A DNA stretch of 64,000 nucleotides from Aldrovandia affinis (GCA_029706075.1 JAINUG010000116.1:563501-627500); one strand, 5' to 3'. Positions 54,001 to 56,184 are shown, counted from the first letter of the stretch. Made by a program: numbers and translations. Notes: generated from the letters alone by a model not told the origin.

Positions 54001-55350
54001 CACAGCCTTGCTAAAACGATGGTCTCAAAGGGACGTAGTCACACCGGTTTCCAAGGGAAACAAATAAAAACATGCCAGTGTAAGAAGTGTTTGGACCGTT
54101 CCTATTTACTCGTTGCTAGGCATCCTTGTCTGCAGATTATTTATCAAAGATAATCATTCTGTTTTAAATGAATGTGATTTCAGAGAATTATAATGGGTGC
54201 ATAAACAAACTACCTTCTTAAAACGTATTGTTGGACAGCACTTCAAAGGAATAAACAGGCAACTCTGATGATATTGAAATCAAAGTAGTTCCAAAGACAT
54301 GTACTGCCAGTCACGCATAAGGGAGAACAGCGAGAAAATGCAGAATGCCCACACACACTGTGTAGCCTACATCTCTTCCTGAAATGCAACTTTCATGCTC
54401 CTTTTGTTCGATGTGGACGTTAGAAACACTAGTGCTCAAAAATAAAACAAAACCGAGTTATTCCACCTGGTACTCAATGTCAAAGTTGGTTTTCTCAGTG
54501 AAACAGTTTAATTCAATGATGAATATCATGATAATCATCACTGAGGTTCAATTATAATAAGGCAAAATGGAAAGGAGAAAAATATTATGTGGTAATAATA
54601 TTATGTATGTCTACGAAGCCTTACTGTGACCTTGGGTTTAGTGGGCCAAGCATGTGAAGCTGGGAATGTACCCTTGTGTTCGATTTATAAGATTGCCTTG
54701 CAATCGTGAAGAATCTCTGTCCGCCTCATCTGTTCACATGTCCATGAAAAGGGCGTCAGTTGTGACTGAGGACATATTTCATTCACTGGCTACATTTTAT
54801 GTACTCAGCGAATCCTGTGGTGGGAGGGCCCTGAGGGCTTGTATACGCAGAGAGCGCAGAAACAGACAAAGCACTTCTTCACAGTTTTGGCTCTGCTTCT
54901 GGATACTGTCTTCAGAATGTTTTAAGTTATGAGCTGCAAGAACTACCTAATAATAATTATCATCATCATCATCATCATCATCATCATCTCTAATGTGATC
55001 AGGCCCATTCCAGAGCTCAATCTCCATTCATTTTCTGATTTATTATACACAGATTTTTCTTCTTCATTTCATGTATTTGTTTCACACATCACATATAAAT
55101 CAATATTTATTTAGCAAAATCACAAGAAGATCTATAATACTCAAAGTTAGAAAATCAATTTGGAATAATGTTGGTGTATAAATGATTATTTTACAAGTTC
55201 ACTAGCATAATATATATGCCATTTAGCCAATAATACCATCATCATGGTACTGTACTGTAATAATTTTAGGACAATGGTGCACGTGATAAGACCAACACGC
55301 ATGTGACTTACCCAGTAGAGCAGCAGCAGAACCACAGCGGGGACCTGCAT
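5334..55350 (-). CDS. Fibrillar collagen alpha chain, divergent, clade B-like (62-exon model)
   Basis: Multi-exon gene encoding a secreted fibrillar procollagen chain of about 1,708 residues (spliced CDS 5,127 nt). Layout: signal-like start (13 aa), Cys-free acidic Ser/Thr region (~376 aa), short minor helix and linker (58 aa), main Gly-X-Y helix (~1,017 aa), telopeptide and C-propeptide (~236 aa). Such chains trimerise through the COLFI domain in the ER and assemble into extracellular fibrils. Seen: 53 helix exons mostly of 45, 54 or 108 bp, each starting with a Gly codon and flanked by GT/AG; COLFI motifs DPNQGC, CNFTAGG and a terminal LCFL. Known: clade A/B collagens have a ~1,014-residue helix and 54/45-bp exon units; CNFTAGG is the clade B wording. 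Odd: nine helix interruptions, one duplicated COLFI exon, missing second COLFI cysteine, TSPN exons apparently decayed upstream. Could be a COL5A3/COL11-like paralogue. Exon edges were set by eye; the 5' end is the least certain part. Confidence 0.85.
5805..5868 (+). repeat. LINE/SINE 3' tail
   Basis: CACCCTGGATAAGAGGGTCT plus CTGCTAAATGC and AATGTAAATG repeats, in the intron between exons 61 and 62. Confidence 0.7.
5969..6190 (-). CDS. Collagen exon 61: COLFI core
   Basis: 222 bp, phase 0 at both ends. It starts [16 protein letters not shown], matching the conserved FEY...VQLTFLR core of fibrillar C-propeptides, and carries IACP (sixth cysteine) and ARCHG (seventh). I place the donor at GTT|GTGAGG because the alternative GAG|GTAGGC, six bases on, breaks the frame into exon 62. 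There is a possible N-glycosylation site (NGT). The middle is poorly conserved and basic (PKKKSD). Confidence 0.85.
6384..6464 (-). CDS. Collagen exon 60: COLFI
   Basis: 81 bp, phase 0 both sides, CTCTGCAG acceptor and TGG|GTAAGA donor. The readable block [12 protein letters not shown] corresponds to the WFSEF/VWFGE...GF segment just before FEY in clade A and B C-propeptides. Clade C chains (COL24/COL27) lack this segment, which argues against that clade. Confidence 0.8.
6946..7168 (-). mobile_element. Type A tRNA-derived SINE
   Basis: Full-length minus copy: head GGCAGCAGTGTAGTGTAGTG, a GGTTCAAT-type B-box, the TGAATTGCTTCAG body and the GGATA stem-loop tail. This family shares its tail with the L2-clade LINE fragments in the window. 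Confidence 0.8.
7217..7323 (-). CDS. Collagen exon 59: COLFI calcium and cysteine core
   Basis: 107 bp, entering in phase 1 and leaving in phase 0. It contains [20 protein letters not shown] followed by [15 protein letters not shown]...D is the calcium-binding loop with the third cysteine; CN and TC give cysteines four and five. NFT is the conserved N-glycan site, and CNFTAGG is typical of clade B rather than CNMETGE of clade A. Splice sites CTTGCAG and CAG|GTGACG. Confidence 0.9.
7392..7552 (-). mobile_element. Type B tRNA-derived SINE
   Basis: Head GGTTCTGTGTGGCTCAG with TAGAGCATGGCG, B-box GGGTTCGATTCCC, and tail GTCGCTTTGGATAAAAGCG. It is at the left edge of the 1.1-kb duplication. Confidence 0.85.
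7968..8194 (-). mobile_element. Type A SINE in duplication unit 1
   Basis: Same family as 6946-7168, beside exon 58. Confidence 0.8.
8275..8425 (-). CDS. Collagen exon 58, downstream copy: C-telopeptide and COLFI start
   Basis: 151 bp, phase 0 in, phase 1 out; acceptor CTTCAG, donor GTGAGT. Encodes [12 protein letters not shown], then RRAADEF (a possible BMP1-type A-D/E cleavage context), then [23 protein letters not shown] is the first COLFI cysteine; the second is replaced by Thr (MMTHP where most chains have LCHP). The same exon occurs at 9378-9528 with one synonymous difference. Because 151 is not a multiple of three, only one copy can be used per transcript. This copy lies nearer exon 59 and splices to it in frame. 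Confidence 0.85.
8518..8670 (-). mobile_element. Type B SINE at the duplication junction
   Basis: Lies exactly at the joint of the two 1.1-kb units and carries a short tail deletion (CCAAACATGACAG). Likely hybrid of the copies at 7392 and 9629. Confidence 0.85.
9088..9296 (-). mobile_element. Type A SINE in duplication unit 2
   Basis: Duplicate of the copy at 7968-8194 with small deletions, showing the units have begun to diverge. Confidence 0.8.
9378..9528 (-). CDS. Collagen exon 58, upstream copy (tandem duplicate)
   Basis: Near-identical copy of the exon at 8275-8425, 151 bp with intact splice sites (CTCCAG acceptor, GTGAGT donor) and the same predicted residues; the only coding difference I see is CCC versus CCT in the Pro codon of NPATT. 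It also joins exons 57 and 59 in frame if the other copy is skipped. Use of both would shift the frame. Either mutually exclusive splicing, one silent copy, or an assembly duplication. Confidence 0.75.
9629..9772 (-). mobile_element. Type B SINE right of the duplication
   Basis: More diverged copy with its own right flank; candidate partner in the unequal exchange. Confidence 0.8.
9940..9990 (-). CDS. Collagen exon 57: end of main helix
   Basis: 51 bp, phase 0: [17 protein letters not shown]. The Gly-X-Y pattern stops at GPK and TRPQN begins the C-telopeptide. Donor AAT|GTAGGT. Classical fibrillar collagens end in a richer run of GPP triplets. Confidence 0.85.
10229..10425. mobile_element. 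Foldback MITE, copy 1
   Basis: Inverted-repeat element with GTGGTACGCCAGTACGCA at the left, a TTAGTTAGTTAGTTAACTT centre and a partly lost right arm. Related copies at 36975 and 44886. Confidence 0.7.
10519..10581 (-). CDS. Collagen exon 56 (63 bp)
   Basis: Seven unbroken triplets starting [16 protein letters not shown] and ending GPR. 63 bp is 54 plus 9, an unusual size. Donor CGG|GTGAGA. Confidence 0.85.
10701..10718 (-). CDS. Collagen exon 55 (18-bp micro-exon)
   Basis: GLLGKK, two triplets, between a TTTTGCAG acceptor and a perfect AAG|GTAAGT donor. The Gly register is kept whether it is included or skipped, so it may be alternatively spliced. Confidence 0.65.
10797..10824. repeat. (TA)n microsatellite
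   Basis: About 13 TA units. Confidence 0.9.
11063..11116 (-). CDS. Collagen exon 54 (54 bp)
   Basis: [18 protein letters not shown]; six unbroken triplets with consensus splice sites. Confidence 0.9.
11236..11300 (-). repeat. LINE 3'-end fragment
   Basis: Shares AATCTCAATGGGACTTCCTG (reverse) with 53030-53395. Confidence 0.55.
11341..11394 (-). CDS. Collagen exon 53 (54 bp)
   Basis: [18 protein letters not shown]; unbroken, donor CAG|GTGAGT. Confidence 0.9.
11489..11542 (-). CDS. Collagen exon 52 (54 bp)
   Basis: [18 protein letters not shown]; unbroken. Confidence 0.9.
11698..12140 (-). mobile_element. Type B SINE with 12-fold head amplification
   Basis: One tail and B-box region followed by about 12 tandem 29-bp copies of the head that includes the A-box (CTACCTACTGAGCCACACAG in this orientation). 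Units differ at a few sites. Confidence 0.85.
12263..12316 (-). CDS. Collagen exon 51 (54 bp, interrupted)
   Basis: [18 protein letters not shown]. The fifth triplet is NDQ, so Gly is replaced by Asn. Asn is not a single-base change from a GGN Gly codon, except through an intermediate codon. Confidence 0.88.
12456..12509 (-). CDS. Collagen exon 50 (54 bp)
   Basis: [18 protein letters not shown]; unbroken, donor AGG|GTAGAG. Confidence 0.9.
12635..13003 (-). mobile_element. Non-LTR retrotransposon 3' fragment
   Basis: Minus-strand reading contains [19 protein letters not shown] then [12 protein letters not shown], like the end of fish LINE ORF2 proteins, followed by a GGGATTAATAAAGTTCTATT tail and ATTGT repeats. 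Rex-type is my guess. Confidence 0.6.
13018..13207 (-). mobile_element. Type C SINE fragment
   Basis: GGGCGGCGATTGGCTGTCCG body and CGGTTACACC-type head region of a tRNA-derived SINE; tail missing. It abuts the LINE fragment at 12635-13003. Confidence 0.7.
13238..13291 (-). CDS. Collagen exon 49 (54 bp)
   Basis: [18 protein letters not shown]; unbroken, donor AAG|GTACTC. Confidence 0.88.
13849..13902 (-). CDS. Collagen exon 48 (54 bp)
   Basis: [18 protein letters not shown]; unbroken, donor AAG|GTTAGT. Confidence 0.9.
14410..14463 (-). CDS. Collagen exon 47 (54 bp)
   Basis: [18 protein letters not shown]; unbroken but low in Pro (one), so probably locally loose. Confidence 0.9.
15113..15266 (+). 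mobile_element. Type B SINE
   Basis: Single-head copy in the intron between exons 46 and 47. Confidence 0.85.
15430..15483 (-). CDS. Collagen exon 46 (54 bp)
   Basis: [18 protein letters not shown]; unbroken. Confidence 0.9.
15959..16012 (-). CDS. Collagen exon 45 (54 bp)
   Basis: [18 protein letters not shown]; unbroken, no Pro. Acceptor TATGGAG is weak. Confidence 0.85.
16564..16668 (-). CDS. Collagen exon 44 (105 bp, one residue short)
   Basis: A 108-type exon lacking one codon. It begins [18 protein letters not shown], so two Gly positions are lost and the register moves back by one residue. The rest ([18 protein letters not shown]) is regular. Exon 41 carries one extra residue, so the overall length is restored. 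Confidence 0.87.
16765..16818 (-). CDS. Collagen exon 43 (54 bp)
   Basis: [18 protein letters not shown]; unbroken, donor AAG|GTCAGT. Confidence 0.9.
16910..16963 (-). CDS. Collagen exon 42 (54 bp)
   Basis: [18 protein letters not shown]; unbroken. Only about 90 bp of intron separates it from exon 43. Confidence 0.9.
16970..17241 (-). mobile_element. Type C SINE, internally deleted
   Basis: Has head, B-box and the tail ACCAAATTGAGAGAAAATGG but lacks most of the CCGCCCCAGGGAGG body. Confidence 0.7.
17408..17464 (-). CDS. Collagen exon 41 (57 bp, one extra residue)
   Basis: [19 protein letters not shown], 19 codons. The extra Thr after GNT makes a +1 residue break and also creates a possible N-glycan site (NTT). 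Confidence 0.88.
17585..18235 (-). mobile_element. RTE-like LINE remnant (ORF2 C-terminus)
   Basis: Minus-strand reading gives [41 protein letters not shown] and WNWVGHTL, then, after a frame change, [18 protein letters not shown]. This order is typical of the reverse transcriptase C-terminal region of RTE-type elements. Frame breaks show it is dead. Confidence 0.75.
18303..18356 (-). CDS. Collagen exon 40 (54 bp)
   Basis: [18 protein letters not shown]; unbroken. Confidence 0.9.
18482..18870 (+). mobile_element. Type E SINE
   Basis: tRNA-like head CATAGCTCAGTGGGTAGAGC, central GATCCCATGGCG and GGTGTTAACCC blocks, and tail AAGTGCTATATAAATCCAAT with ATTCA repeats. Confidence 0.75.
18936..19043 (-). 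CDS. Collagen exon 39 (108 bp, interrupted)
   Basis: Twelve triplets starting [18 protein letters not shown]. The ninth triplet is DAR (in [12 protein letters not shown]), a Gly-to-Asp change of the kind that is damaging in human collagens. Confidence 0.88.
19085..19216 (+). mobile_element. L2-clade LINE 3' end
   Basis: ACTGATCTCTTGCGCGAAC...CCATGTATTAATGCACATC followed by the GGATA stem-loop tail; same block at 58608-59125. Confidence 0.75.
19334..19387 (-). CDS. Collagen exon 38 (54 bp)
   Basis: [18 protein letters not shown]; unbroken. Confidence 0.92.
19541..19648 (-). CDS. Collagen exon 37 (108 bp, interrupted)
   Basis: Twelve triplets starting [16 protein letters not shown]. The fourth triplet is IGR, so Gly is replaced by Ile. 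Remaining triplets ([18 protein letters not shown]) are regular. Donor GAA|GTGGGT. Confidence 0.87.
19826..19879 (-). CDS. Collagen exon 36 (54 bp)
   Basis: [18 protein letters not shown]; unbroken. Confidence 0.9.
20162..20215 (-). CDS. Collagen exon 35 (54 bp)
   Basis: [18 protein letters not shown]; unbroken. Donor GAG|GTAGAT keeps phase; a GTGAGG nine bases earlier would not. Confidence 0.88.
20283..20455 (-). repeat. Interspersed repeat, copy 2
   Basis: Inverted copy of the repeat at 4383-4636, carrying an insert (GAACAGGCTGTTCGGCC) that the other copy has lost. Confidence 0.6.
20571..20624 (-). CDS. Collagen exon 34 (54 bp)
   Basis: [18 protein letters not shown]; unbroken. Confidence 0.92.
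20792..21135 (+). mobile_element. Type C SINE
   Basis: Near full-length: head, GGCTGTCCGCCCCAGGGAGG body, TCTCGGAGGAGACAATAC block and tail ATTGGCTACTAAACTGGGAG. Confidence 0.8.
21308..21415 (-). CDS. Collagen exon 33 (108 bp)
   Basis: Twelve unbroken triplets, beginning [18 protein letters not shown] and ending [10 protein letters not shown] Trp in the helix (GLW) is unusual. Confidence 0.92.
21513..21897 (+). mobile_element. Type B SINE with 9-fold head amplification
   Basis: Nine 29-bp head copies, then the B-box region and tail. A hAT element has inserted at its 3' end (21906). Confidence 0.85.
21906..22611 (+). mobile_element. Non-autonomous hAT element with 8-bp target duplication
   Basis: Ends TAGGGCTGGGAC and GTCCCACCACTA are imperfect inverted repeats, flanked on both sides by ATTATAAT. 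Inside, 22198-22355 encodes [17 protein letters not shown] and [16 protein letters not shown], a fragment of a hAT (ZBED-like) transposase; the rest is deleted. It sits in the tail of a type B SINE. Confidence 0.9.
22711..22755 (-). CDS. Collagen exon 32 (45 bp)
   Basis: [15 protein letters not shown]; unbroken. Confidence 0.92.
22852..22896 (-). CDS. Collagen exon 31 (45 bp, interrupted)
   Basis: [15 protein letters not shown]. The second triplet is APG, a Gly-to-Ala change (single base, GGN to GCN). Confidence 0.9.
23323..23376 (-). CDS. Collagen exon 30 (54 bp)
   Basis: [18 protein letters not shown]; unbroken. Confidence 0.9.
23505..23668 (+). mobile_element. Type B SINE
   Basis: Single-head copy with a small internal duplication of the AATTCCC segment. 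Confidence 0.8.
23867..23920 (-). CDS. Collagen exon 29 (54 bp)
   Basis: [18 protein letters not shown]; unbroken, donor AGG|GTGAGT. Confidence 0.9.
24390..24443 (-). CDS. Collagen exon 28 (54 bp)
   Basis: [18 protein letters not shown]; unbroken. The 306-bp intron upstream of it is almost wholly a LINE fragment on the same strand. Confidence 0.9.
24455..24720 (-). mobile_element. L2-clade LINE ORF2 C-terminal fragment
   Basis: Minus-strand reading has [20 protein letters not shown] and SRSRLFSVL, the same protein segment as at 58608. It fills the intron between exons 27 and 28. Confidence 0.7.
24750..24803 (-). CDS. Collagen exon 27 (54 bp)
   Basis: [18 protein letters not shown]; unbroken. 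Confidence 0.9.
24890..24943 (-). CDS. Collagen exon 26 (54 bp)
   Basis: [18 protein letters not shown]; unbroken. Intron to exon 27 is only 86 bp. Confidence 0.9.
25286..25640 (+). mobile_element. Type B SINE with 8-fold head amplification
   Basis: Eight 29-bp heads, most with the GTGTGTCTCAG variant, then a normal body and tail. Confidence 0.85.
25686..25730 (-). CDS. Collagen exon 25 (45 bp)
   Basis: [15 protein letters not shown]; unbroken, donor AAG|GTGTGT. Confidence 0.9.
26213..26561 (+). mobile_element. SINE related to type C, different head
   Basis: Head GGTGGCGCAACGGTAAAGGC with B-box GGGATTCGAACCC, but the same GGCAATTGGCTGTCCGCCCC body as type C. Confidence 0.7.
26562..26715 (+). 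mobile_element. Type B SINE
   Basis: Single-head copy inserted into the 3' part of the SINE at 26213, splitting its tail; the end of that tail resumes near 26730. Confidence 0.75.
26866..26919 (-). CDS. Collagen exon 24 (54 bp)
   Basis: [18 protein letters not shown]; unbroken. Donor AAG|GTTCTT is weak. Confidence 0.87.
27224..27268 (-). CDS. Collagen exon 23 (45 bp)
   Basis: [15 protein letters not shown]; unbroken, donor CTG|GTAATA. Confidence 0.88.
27429..27817. mobile_element. Non-autonomous hAT-like element
   Basis: Starts TAGGGATG, ends CATCCCTA, flanked by ATAAGGAC and ATAAGGAA (7 of 8 bases). AT-rich inside with no coding left. Confidence 0.7.
27903..27956 (-). CDS. Collagen exon 22 (54 bp)
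   Basis: [18 protein letters not shown]; unbroken. Confidence 0.92.
28111..28164 (-). CDS. Collagen exon 21 (54 bp, interrupted)
   Basis: [18 protein letters not shown]. The fourth triplet is AKQ, a Gly-to-Ala change. Confidence 0.9.
28443..28550 (-). CDS. Collagen exon 20 (108 bp)
   Basis: Twelve unbroken triplets, starting [16 protein letters not shown] and ending GPPGYQGHR. Its GHR recalls the GHR context of helical cross-link lysines, though the Lys itself is a Gln here. Confidence 0.92.
28575..28766 (+). mobile_element. Type A SINE, head truncated
   Basis: Starts inside the B-box region and ends with a full GGATA tail and TAATG repeats; begins about 20 bp from exon 20's acceptor. Confidence 0.75.
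28770..30135. other. Intron sequence, nothing recognised
   Basis: Part of the intron between exons 19 and 20. No collagen-like triplets or known repeat seen. Confidence 0.4.
30140..30350 (-). mobile_element. SINE fragment like 26213
   Basis: Tail ACCAAATTGGGAGAAAAATG and B-box GGGATCGAACCCAGG-type sequence (reverse), with the CCGCCCC body deleted. Confidence 0.55.
30357..30722 (+). mobile_element. Type D SINE
   Basis: Head CGATAGCGTAGTGGTCTAAC, B-box GGTTCGAAACCC, body GGCTGTCCGCCCC and tail ATTGGCAACCAAACTTGGAG. Confidence 0.8.
30949..31002 (-). CDS. Collagen exon 19 (54 bp, interrupted)
   Basis: [18 protein letters not shown]. The second triplet is AEK, a Gly-to-Ala change. Confidence 0.9.
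31252..31296 (-). CDS. Collagen exon 18 (45 bp)
   Basis: [15 protein letters not shown]; unbroken. Confidence 0.9.
31453..31698 (+). mobile_element. Type A SINE
   Basis: Full-length copy with head GGCAGTGTAGTGTAATGG and complete tail. Confidence 0.85.
31735..32165 (+). repeat. 41-bp minisatellite
   Basis: About ten units built on GTGATCAGGCCTGATTAATT and GGCCCTGTGTGTGAGTGATG. Each unit holds the palindrome TGATCAGGCCTGATTA. It ends about 27 bp from exon 17. Confidence 0.9.
32192..32245 (-). CDS. Collagen exon 17 (54 bp)
   Basis: [18 protein letters not shown]; unbroken, donor AAC|GTGAGA. A 41-bp minisatellite starts about 30 bp into the following intron. Confidence 0.9.
32295..32448 (+). 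mobile_element. Type B SINE
   Basis: Single-head copy just upstream of exon 17's acceptor side. Confidence 0.85.
32690..33053 (-). mobile_element. Type C SINE
   Basis: Near full-length minus copy; head GGCCTCCCGGGTGCTCTAGC. Confidence 0.8.
33315..33440 (-). mobile_element. Type C SINE, 3' fragment
   Basis: Tail ATTGGCTACCAAATTGGGAG and part of the body, reverse. Confidence 0.65.
33632..33676 (-). CDS. Collagen exon 16 (45 bp)
   Basis: [15 protein letters not shown]; unbroken. Confidence 0.92.
33680..34350. other. Intron sequence, nothing recognised
   Basis: AT-rich intron upstream of exon 16; no feature supported. Confidence 0.4.
34357..34640 (+). mobile_element. Type D SINE
   Basis: Same head as 30357 (GGATAGCGTAGCGGTCTAAT); its 3' half is shortened. 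Confidence 0.75.
34967..35020 (-). CDS. Collagen exon 15 (54 bp)
   Basis: [18 protein letters not shown]; unbroken, donor CAG|GTGGGA. Confidence 0.9.
35664..35708 (-). CDS. Collagen exon 14 (45 bp)
   Basis: [15 protein letters not shown]; unbroken. Confidence 0.9.
35805..35858 (-). CDS. Collagen exon 13 (54 bp)
   Basis: [18 protein letters not shown]; unbroken. Confidence 0.92.
35948..35992 (-). CDS. Collagen exon 12 (45 bp)
   Basis: [15 protein letters not shown]; unbroken. The acceptor side runs straight into a (GA)n tract. Confidence 0.9.
36000..36115. repeat. (GA)n-rich simple repeat
   Basis: Long GAGA/GACA tract beginning eight bases from exon 12; on the transcript strand it is a TC-rich tract that may act as its polypyrimidine tract. 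Confidence 0.9.
36189..36242 (-). CDS. Collagen exon 11 (54 bp)
   Basis: [18 protein letters not shown]; unbroken. Confidence 0.92.
36341..36652 (+). mobile_element. Type B SINE with 6-fold head amplification
   Basis: Six 29-bp heads, then body (with a short duplicated CCCATCGGGACCACATAT block) and tail. Confidence 0.85.
36975..37229. mobile_element. Foldback MITE, copy 2
   Basis: Right end TGGCGTACCACTTATGTGCA mirrors the left end of copy 3. The arms pair through most of their length. Confidence 0.75.
37285..37329 (-). CDS. Collagen exon 10 (45 bp)
   Basis: [15 protein letters not shown]; unbroken, no Pro. Confidence 0.88.
37522..37575 (-). CDS. Collagen exon 9 (54 bp)
   Basis: [18 protein letters not shown]; unbroken, donor AAG|GTCAGA. 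Confidence 0.9.
37860..38204 (-). mobile_element. Type C SINE
   Basis: Near full-length minus copy ending in a poly-T/A stretch. Confidence 0.8.
38324..38377 (-). CDS. Collagen exon 8 (54 bp)
   Basis: [18 protein letters not shown], ending TGG|GTAAGA. A stronger-looking GTGAGT eight bases earlier would break phase, so the later donor is chosen. Confidence 0.87.
38480..39055 (-). mobile_element. LINE fragment (ORF2 C-terminus)
   Basis: Minus-strand reading includes [20 protein letters not shown], a motif common near the end of LINE ORF2 proteins. Frames are broken. Confidence 0.5.
39059..39280 (+). mobile_element. Type A SINE
   Basis: Full-length copy, slightly diverged head (GGCAATGTTAGCATAATGG). 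Confidence 0.8.
39453..39560 (-). CDS. Collagen exon 7 (108 bp, interrupted)
   Basis: Twelve triplets starting [18 protein letters not shown]. The ninth is ANS (in GSDANSGPQ), a Gly-to-Ala change. Confidence 0.9.
39718..39905 (+). mobile_element. Type A SINE, internally deleted
   Basis: Head and tail present; the GAATTGCTTCAG segment is missing. Confidence 0.75.
40020..40096 (+). repeat. Short two-copy tandem repeat
   Basis: CAGTCTGTCGCCGTGGCGAC and CAGTCTGTCGCCGAGGCAAC, each followed by GCCTCCACTCGT. Confidence 0.7.
40306..40480 (+). mobile_element. Tc1/mariner-like end fragment
   Basis: CACTACTGGTCAAAAGTTTA followed by GAACACCCC is typical of a fish Tc1-like terminal repeat. Confidence 0.45.
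40797..40850 (-). CDS. Collagen exon 6 (54 bp)
   Basis: [18 protein letters not shown]; unbroken, donor ATT|GTAGGT. Confidence 0.92.
40938..41092 (-). mobile_element. Type B SINE, degenerate
   Basis: Minus copy with several deletions; head and tail still recognisable. Confidence 0.6.
41931..41984 (-). CDS. Collagen exon 5: start of main helix
   Basis: [18 protein letters not shown]. The first three residues finish the linker and the Gly-X-Y pattern begins at GPP. Acceptor CTTCAG, donor CCT|GTGAGT. Confidence 0.9.
41985..44885. other. Intron between exons 4 and 5, mostly unrecognised
   Basis: About 3.3 kb in all. Apart from a long hairpin at 42591 and the MITE at 44886 I found no exon or repeat. 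Confidence 0.4.
42591..42736. repeat. Long near-perfect inverted repeat
   Basis: Arms of about 65 bp (TATACACAAACTGACTCTTC facing GAATCAGTTTGTGTATA, through TAAACCATAATGAG) with a short centre. It would form a stable hairpin in RNA from either strand. Confidence 0.85.
44886..45174. mobile_element. Foldback MITE, copy 3
   Basis: Most complete copy: starts GGGTGCACATAAGTGGTACG and ends with its near reverse complement, with CCTCAAACGTTAATCGCGTA facing its complement. It ends about 70 bp from exon 4. Confidence 0.75.
45242..45361 (-). CDS. Collagen exon 4: minor helix and linker
   Basis: 120 bp, phase 0. Seven triplets starting [16 protein letters not shown] are followed by [19 protein letters not shown], a non-collagenous linker with two Trp that leads into RLK of exon 5. 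It sits where the N-telopeptide or inter-helix linker lies in other fibrillar chains. The donor AAG|GTGCTG is poor. Reading on without splicing gives VL and a stop, so a short retained form is formally possible. Confidence 0.8.
45475..45797 (-). mobile_element. Type D SINE
   Basis: Minus copy with tail GGCAACCAAATTGGGAGAAA and body; head partly degraded. Confidence 0.75.
46012..46065 (-). CDS. Collagen exon 3: minor helix
   Basis: [18 protein letters not shown]; 54 bp, unbroken, acceptor TTTTTTCAG. With exon 4 it makes a minor helix of about 13 triplets. Confidence 0.9.
46070..47275. other. Intron sequence, nothing recognised
   Basis: No coding or repeat feature supported in this part of the intron between exons 2 and 3. 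Confidence 0.4.
47277..47512 (-). mobile_element. Type A SINE
   Basis: Full-length minus copy. Confidence 0.8.
47655..47715 (+). repeat. LINE/SINE 3' tail
   Basis: GTCGCTCTGGATAAGAGC tail with TAATG repeats. Confidence 0.7.
48370..48757 (-). mobile_element. Type C SINE
   Basis: Most complete minus copy; a CCTTTCCTCAGCACCTCT-like flank appears on both sides (48352 and 48757), probably its target-site duplication. Confidence 0.85.
49029..50156 (-). CDS. Collagen exon 2: Cys-free acidic Ser/Thr region
   Basis: A long open frame after a poly-pyrimidine acceptor (T-run then TTTAAAG). It starts [13 protein letters not shown]; that Met could instead be a translation start. The region has no Cys, is rich in Ser, Thr, Glu and Ala ([26 protein letters not shown]) and has several N-glycan sequons (NVT, NAT, NAS, NNT). 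It occupies the place of the variable N-propeptide region of clade B/C collagens but I see no laminin-G or VWC motif in it. The downstream edge is uncertain: the frame stays open to a stop at 48960, and I chose ACC|GTAACG because the next exon needs phase 0. I recognise no homologue. Confidence 0.55.
51443..51615 (+). mobile_element. Type E SINE, 3' truncated
   Basis: Head GTAGCTCAGTGGGTAGAGCA and the GATCCCATGGCGC block; tail absent. Confidence 0.7.
52108..52152. repeat. (TG)n microsatellite
   Basis: About 20 TG units with minor breaks. Confidence 0.9.
52312..52690 (+). mobile_element. Type D SINE
   Basis: Full-length copy with head GGATAGCGTAGCGGTCTAAC and tail GGCAACCAAATTGGGAGAAA. Confidence 0.85.
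52920..53030 (-). mobile_element. Type E SINE, 3' fragment
   Basis: Reverse of the GTGGTGGTTGAGGTGAGTTG...AAGTGCTATAT tail seen at 18770-18860. Confidence 0.65.
53030..53395 (+). mobile_element. LINE 3'-end fragment
   Basis: Non-coding 3' region ending GGCCAGGTCTCCCTTGGAAA, AATCTCAATGGGACTTCCTG and an A-rich tail. Confidence 0.55.
54952..54988. repeat. (ATC)n microsatellite
   Basis: About ten ATC units. Confidence 0.9.
55312..55350 (-). CDS. Candidate collagen exon 1: signal peptide
   Basis: [13 protein letters not shown] then a strong TGG|GTAAGT donor in phase 0, compatible with exon 2. A short hydrophobic start like this suits a secretion signal. Against it: TSPN-like remnants lie further upstream on the same strand, so the ancestral first exon would have been beyond 59.3 kb. 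I infer a proximal or replacement first exon; the alternative is that this exon is not used. Confidence 0.4.
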
Positions 55351-55775
55351 TGTAGATGTGGCGCTGGTCGCGCGCTCGGTCCTCCAAAGGAAGGCTCACA
55401 CAGCCGGAGGGCACTAAAACAGACCTCTCTCTGGAGAGTCACCAGTGCTGGACTGTCTCCCACAATCAGAGGCCATGGTGCTGCTGTGAGGACCAGGAAT
55501 ATATCCCAAAACCAGACAGTCGCTGTCACCAAATACACATCCACAATGTGAGATCTCCACTTCCCTTTTGTAAAGCTCCAGATGAAGAATATCCAAATTC
55601 ACAAAGTATTTCCACCTACATAGAAAACAAATGCATTTATAGCATGGTATGGATTTACTTATTATGGTTAATGTTATTATTATTATTATTTGGGGTATGA
55701 ATGTTTTTGATGGTTACTTATGTTTTCCTTGTTGTAATTCCATGTCCAGCAGAAAGGCAGAATGGATGGAGAGAG

Positions 55776-55782
55776 TTTTATA
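55776..55782 (-). promoter_or_regulatory. Candidate TATA box
   Basis: TATAAAA on the minus strand about 425 bp before the candidate start codon at 55350. It would put a start site near 55750 and a long 5' UTR, or a UTR intron. No other core promoter element is evident. Confidence 0.2.
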
Positions 55783-56184
55783 CGGGGCGCCAGCTAAGCA
55801 GCGCCAGGAGGCCTGGAAATGCGAGGCGGGGCCTGTGAATGGTCCACGTGTCCCCCTCAGACACCACCCACACTCCTGTGTCCACACAGACACTCACAAG
55901 GTCAGACCGGCCAGACACATCCACCAAACACATACAGCGTATGATGATATTCATGCTTTTTCACAGTTTTCTCCCATTTCCTGAACAGCCAGTGAATGCC
56001 GTTTTCTGTAGGCCGTGCTCGCTGAAACCTCCTCTGTTAAGTTGGGAGACCATAGACAAGGCCTCACCTGAGCTCAATCTCCATGACTCCAAATGACTCA
56101 ATTCTCCAAAACAGTCGCCACTTCTTTTCACACTGAAGTTCACAAGTTAAGCTCGCACCTGTAGATTTGAGTCAGAGGAAGAAC

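Larger units (their letters stand above)
50160..55311. other. Intron 1 (about 5.2 kb)
   Basis: Holds type D and E SINE copies, a LINE end and simple repeats. I saw no collagen-like exon, TSPN block or VWC cysteine pattern in it. Confidence 0.5.

Noticed and set aside
55308..55544. Alternative first exon in another frame (MDVYLVTATVWFWDIF...)
   Set aside because: Hydrophobic start looks like a signal peptide, but it ends in phase 2 and would run into a stop when joined to exon 2.
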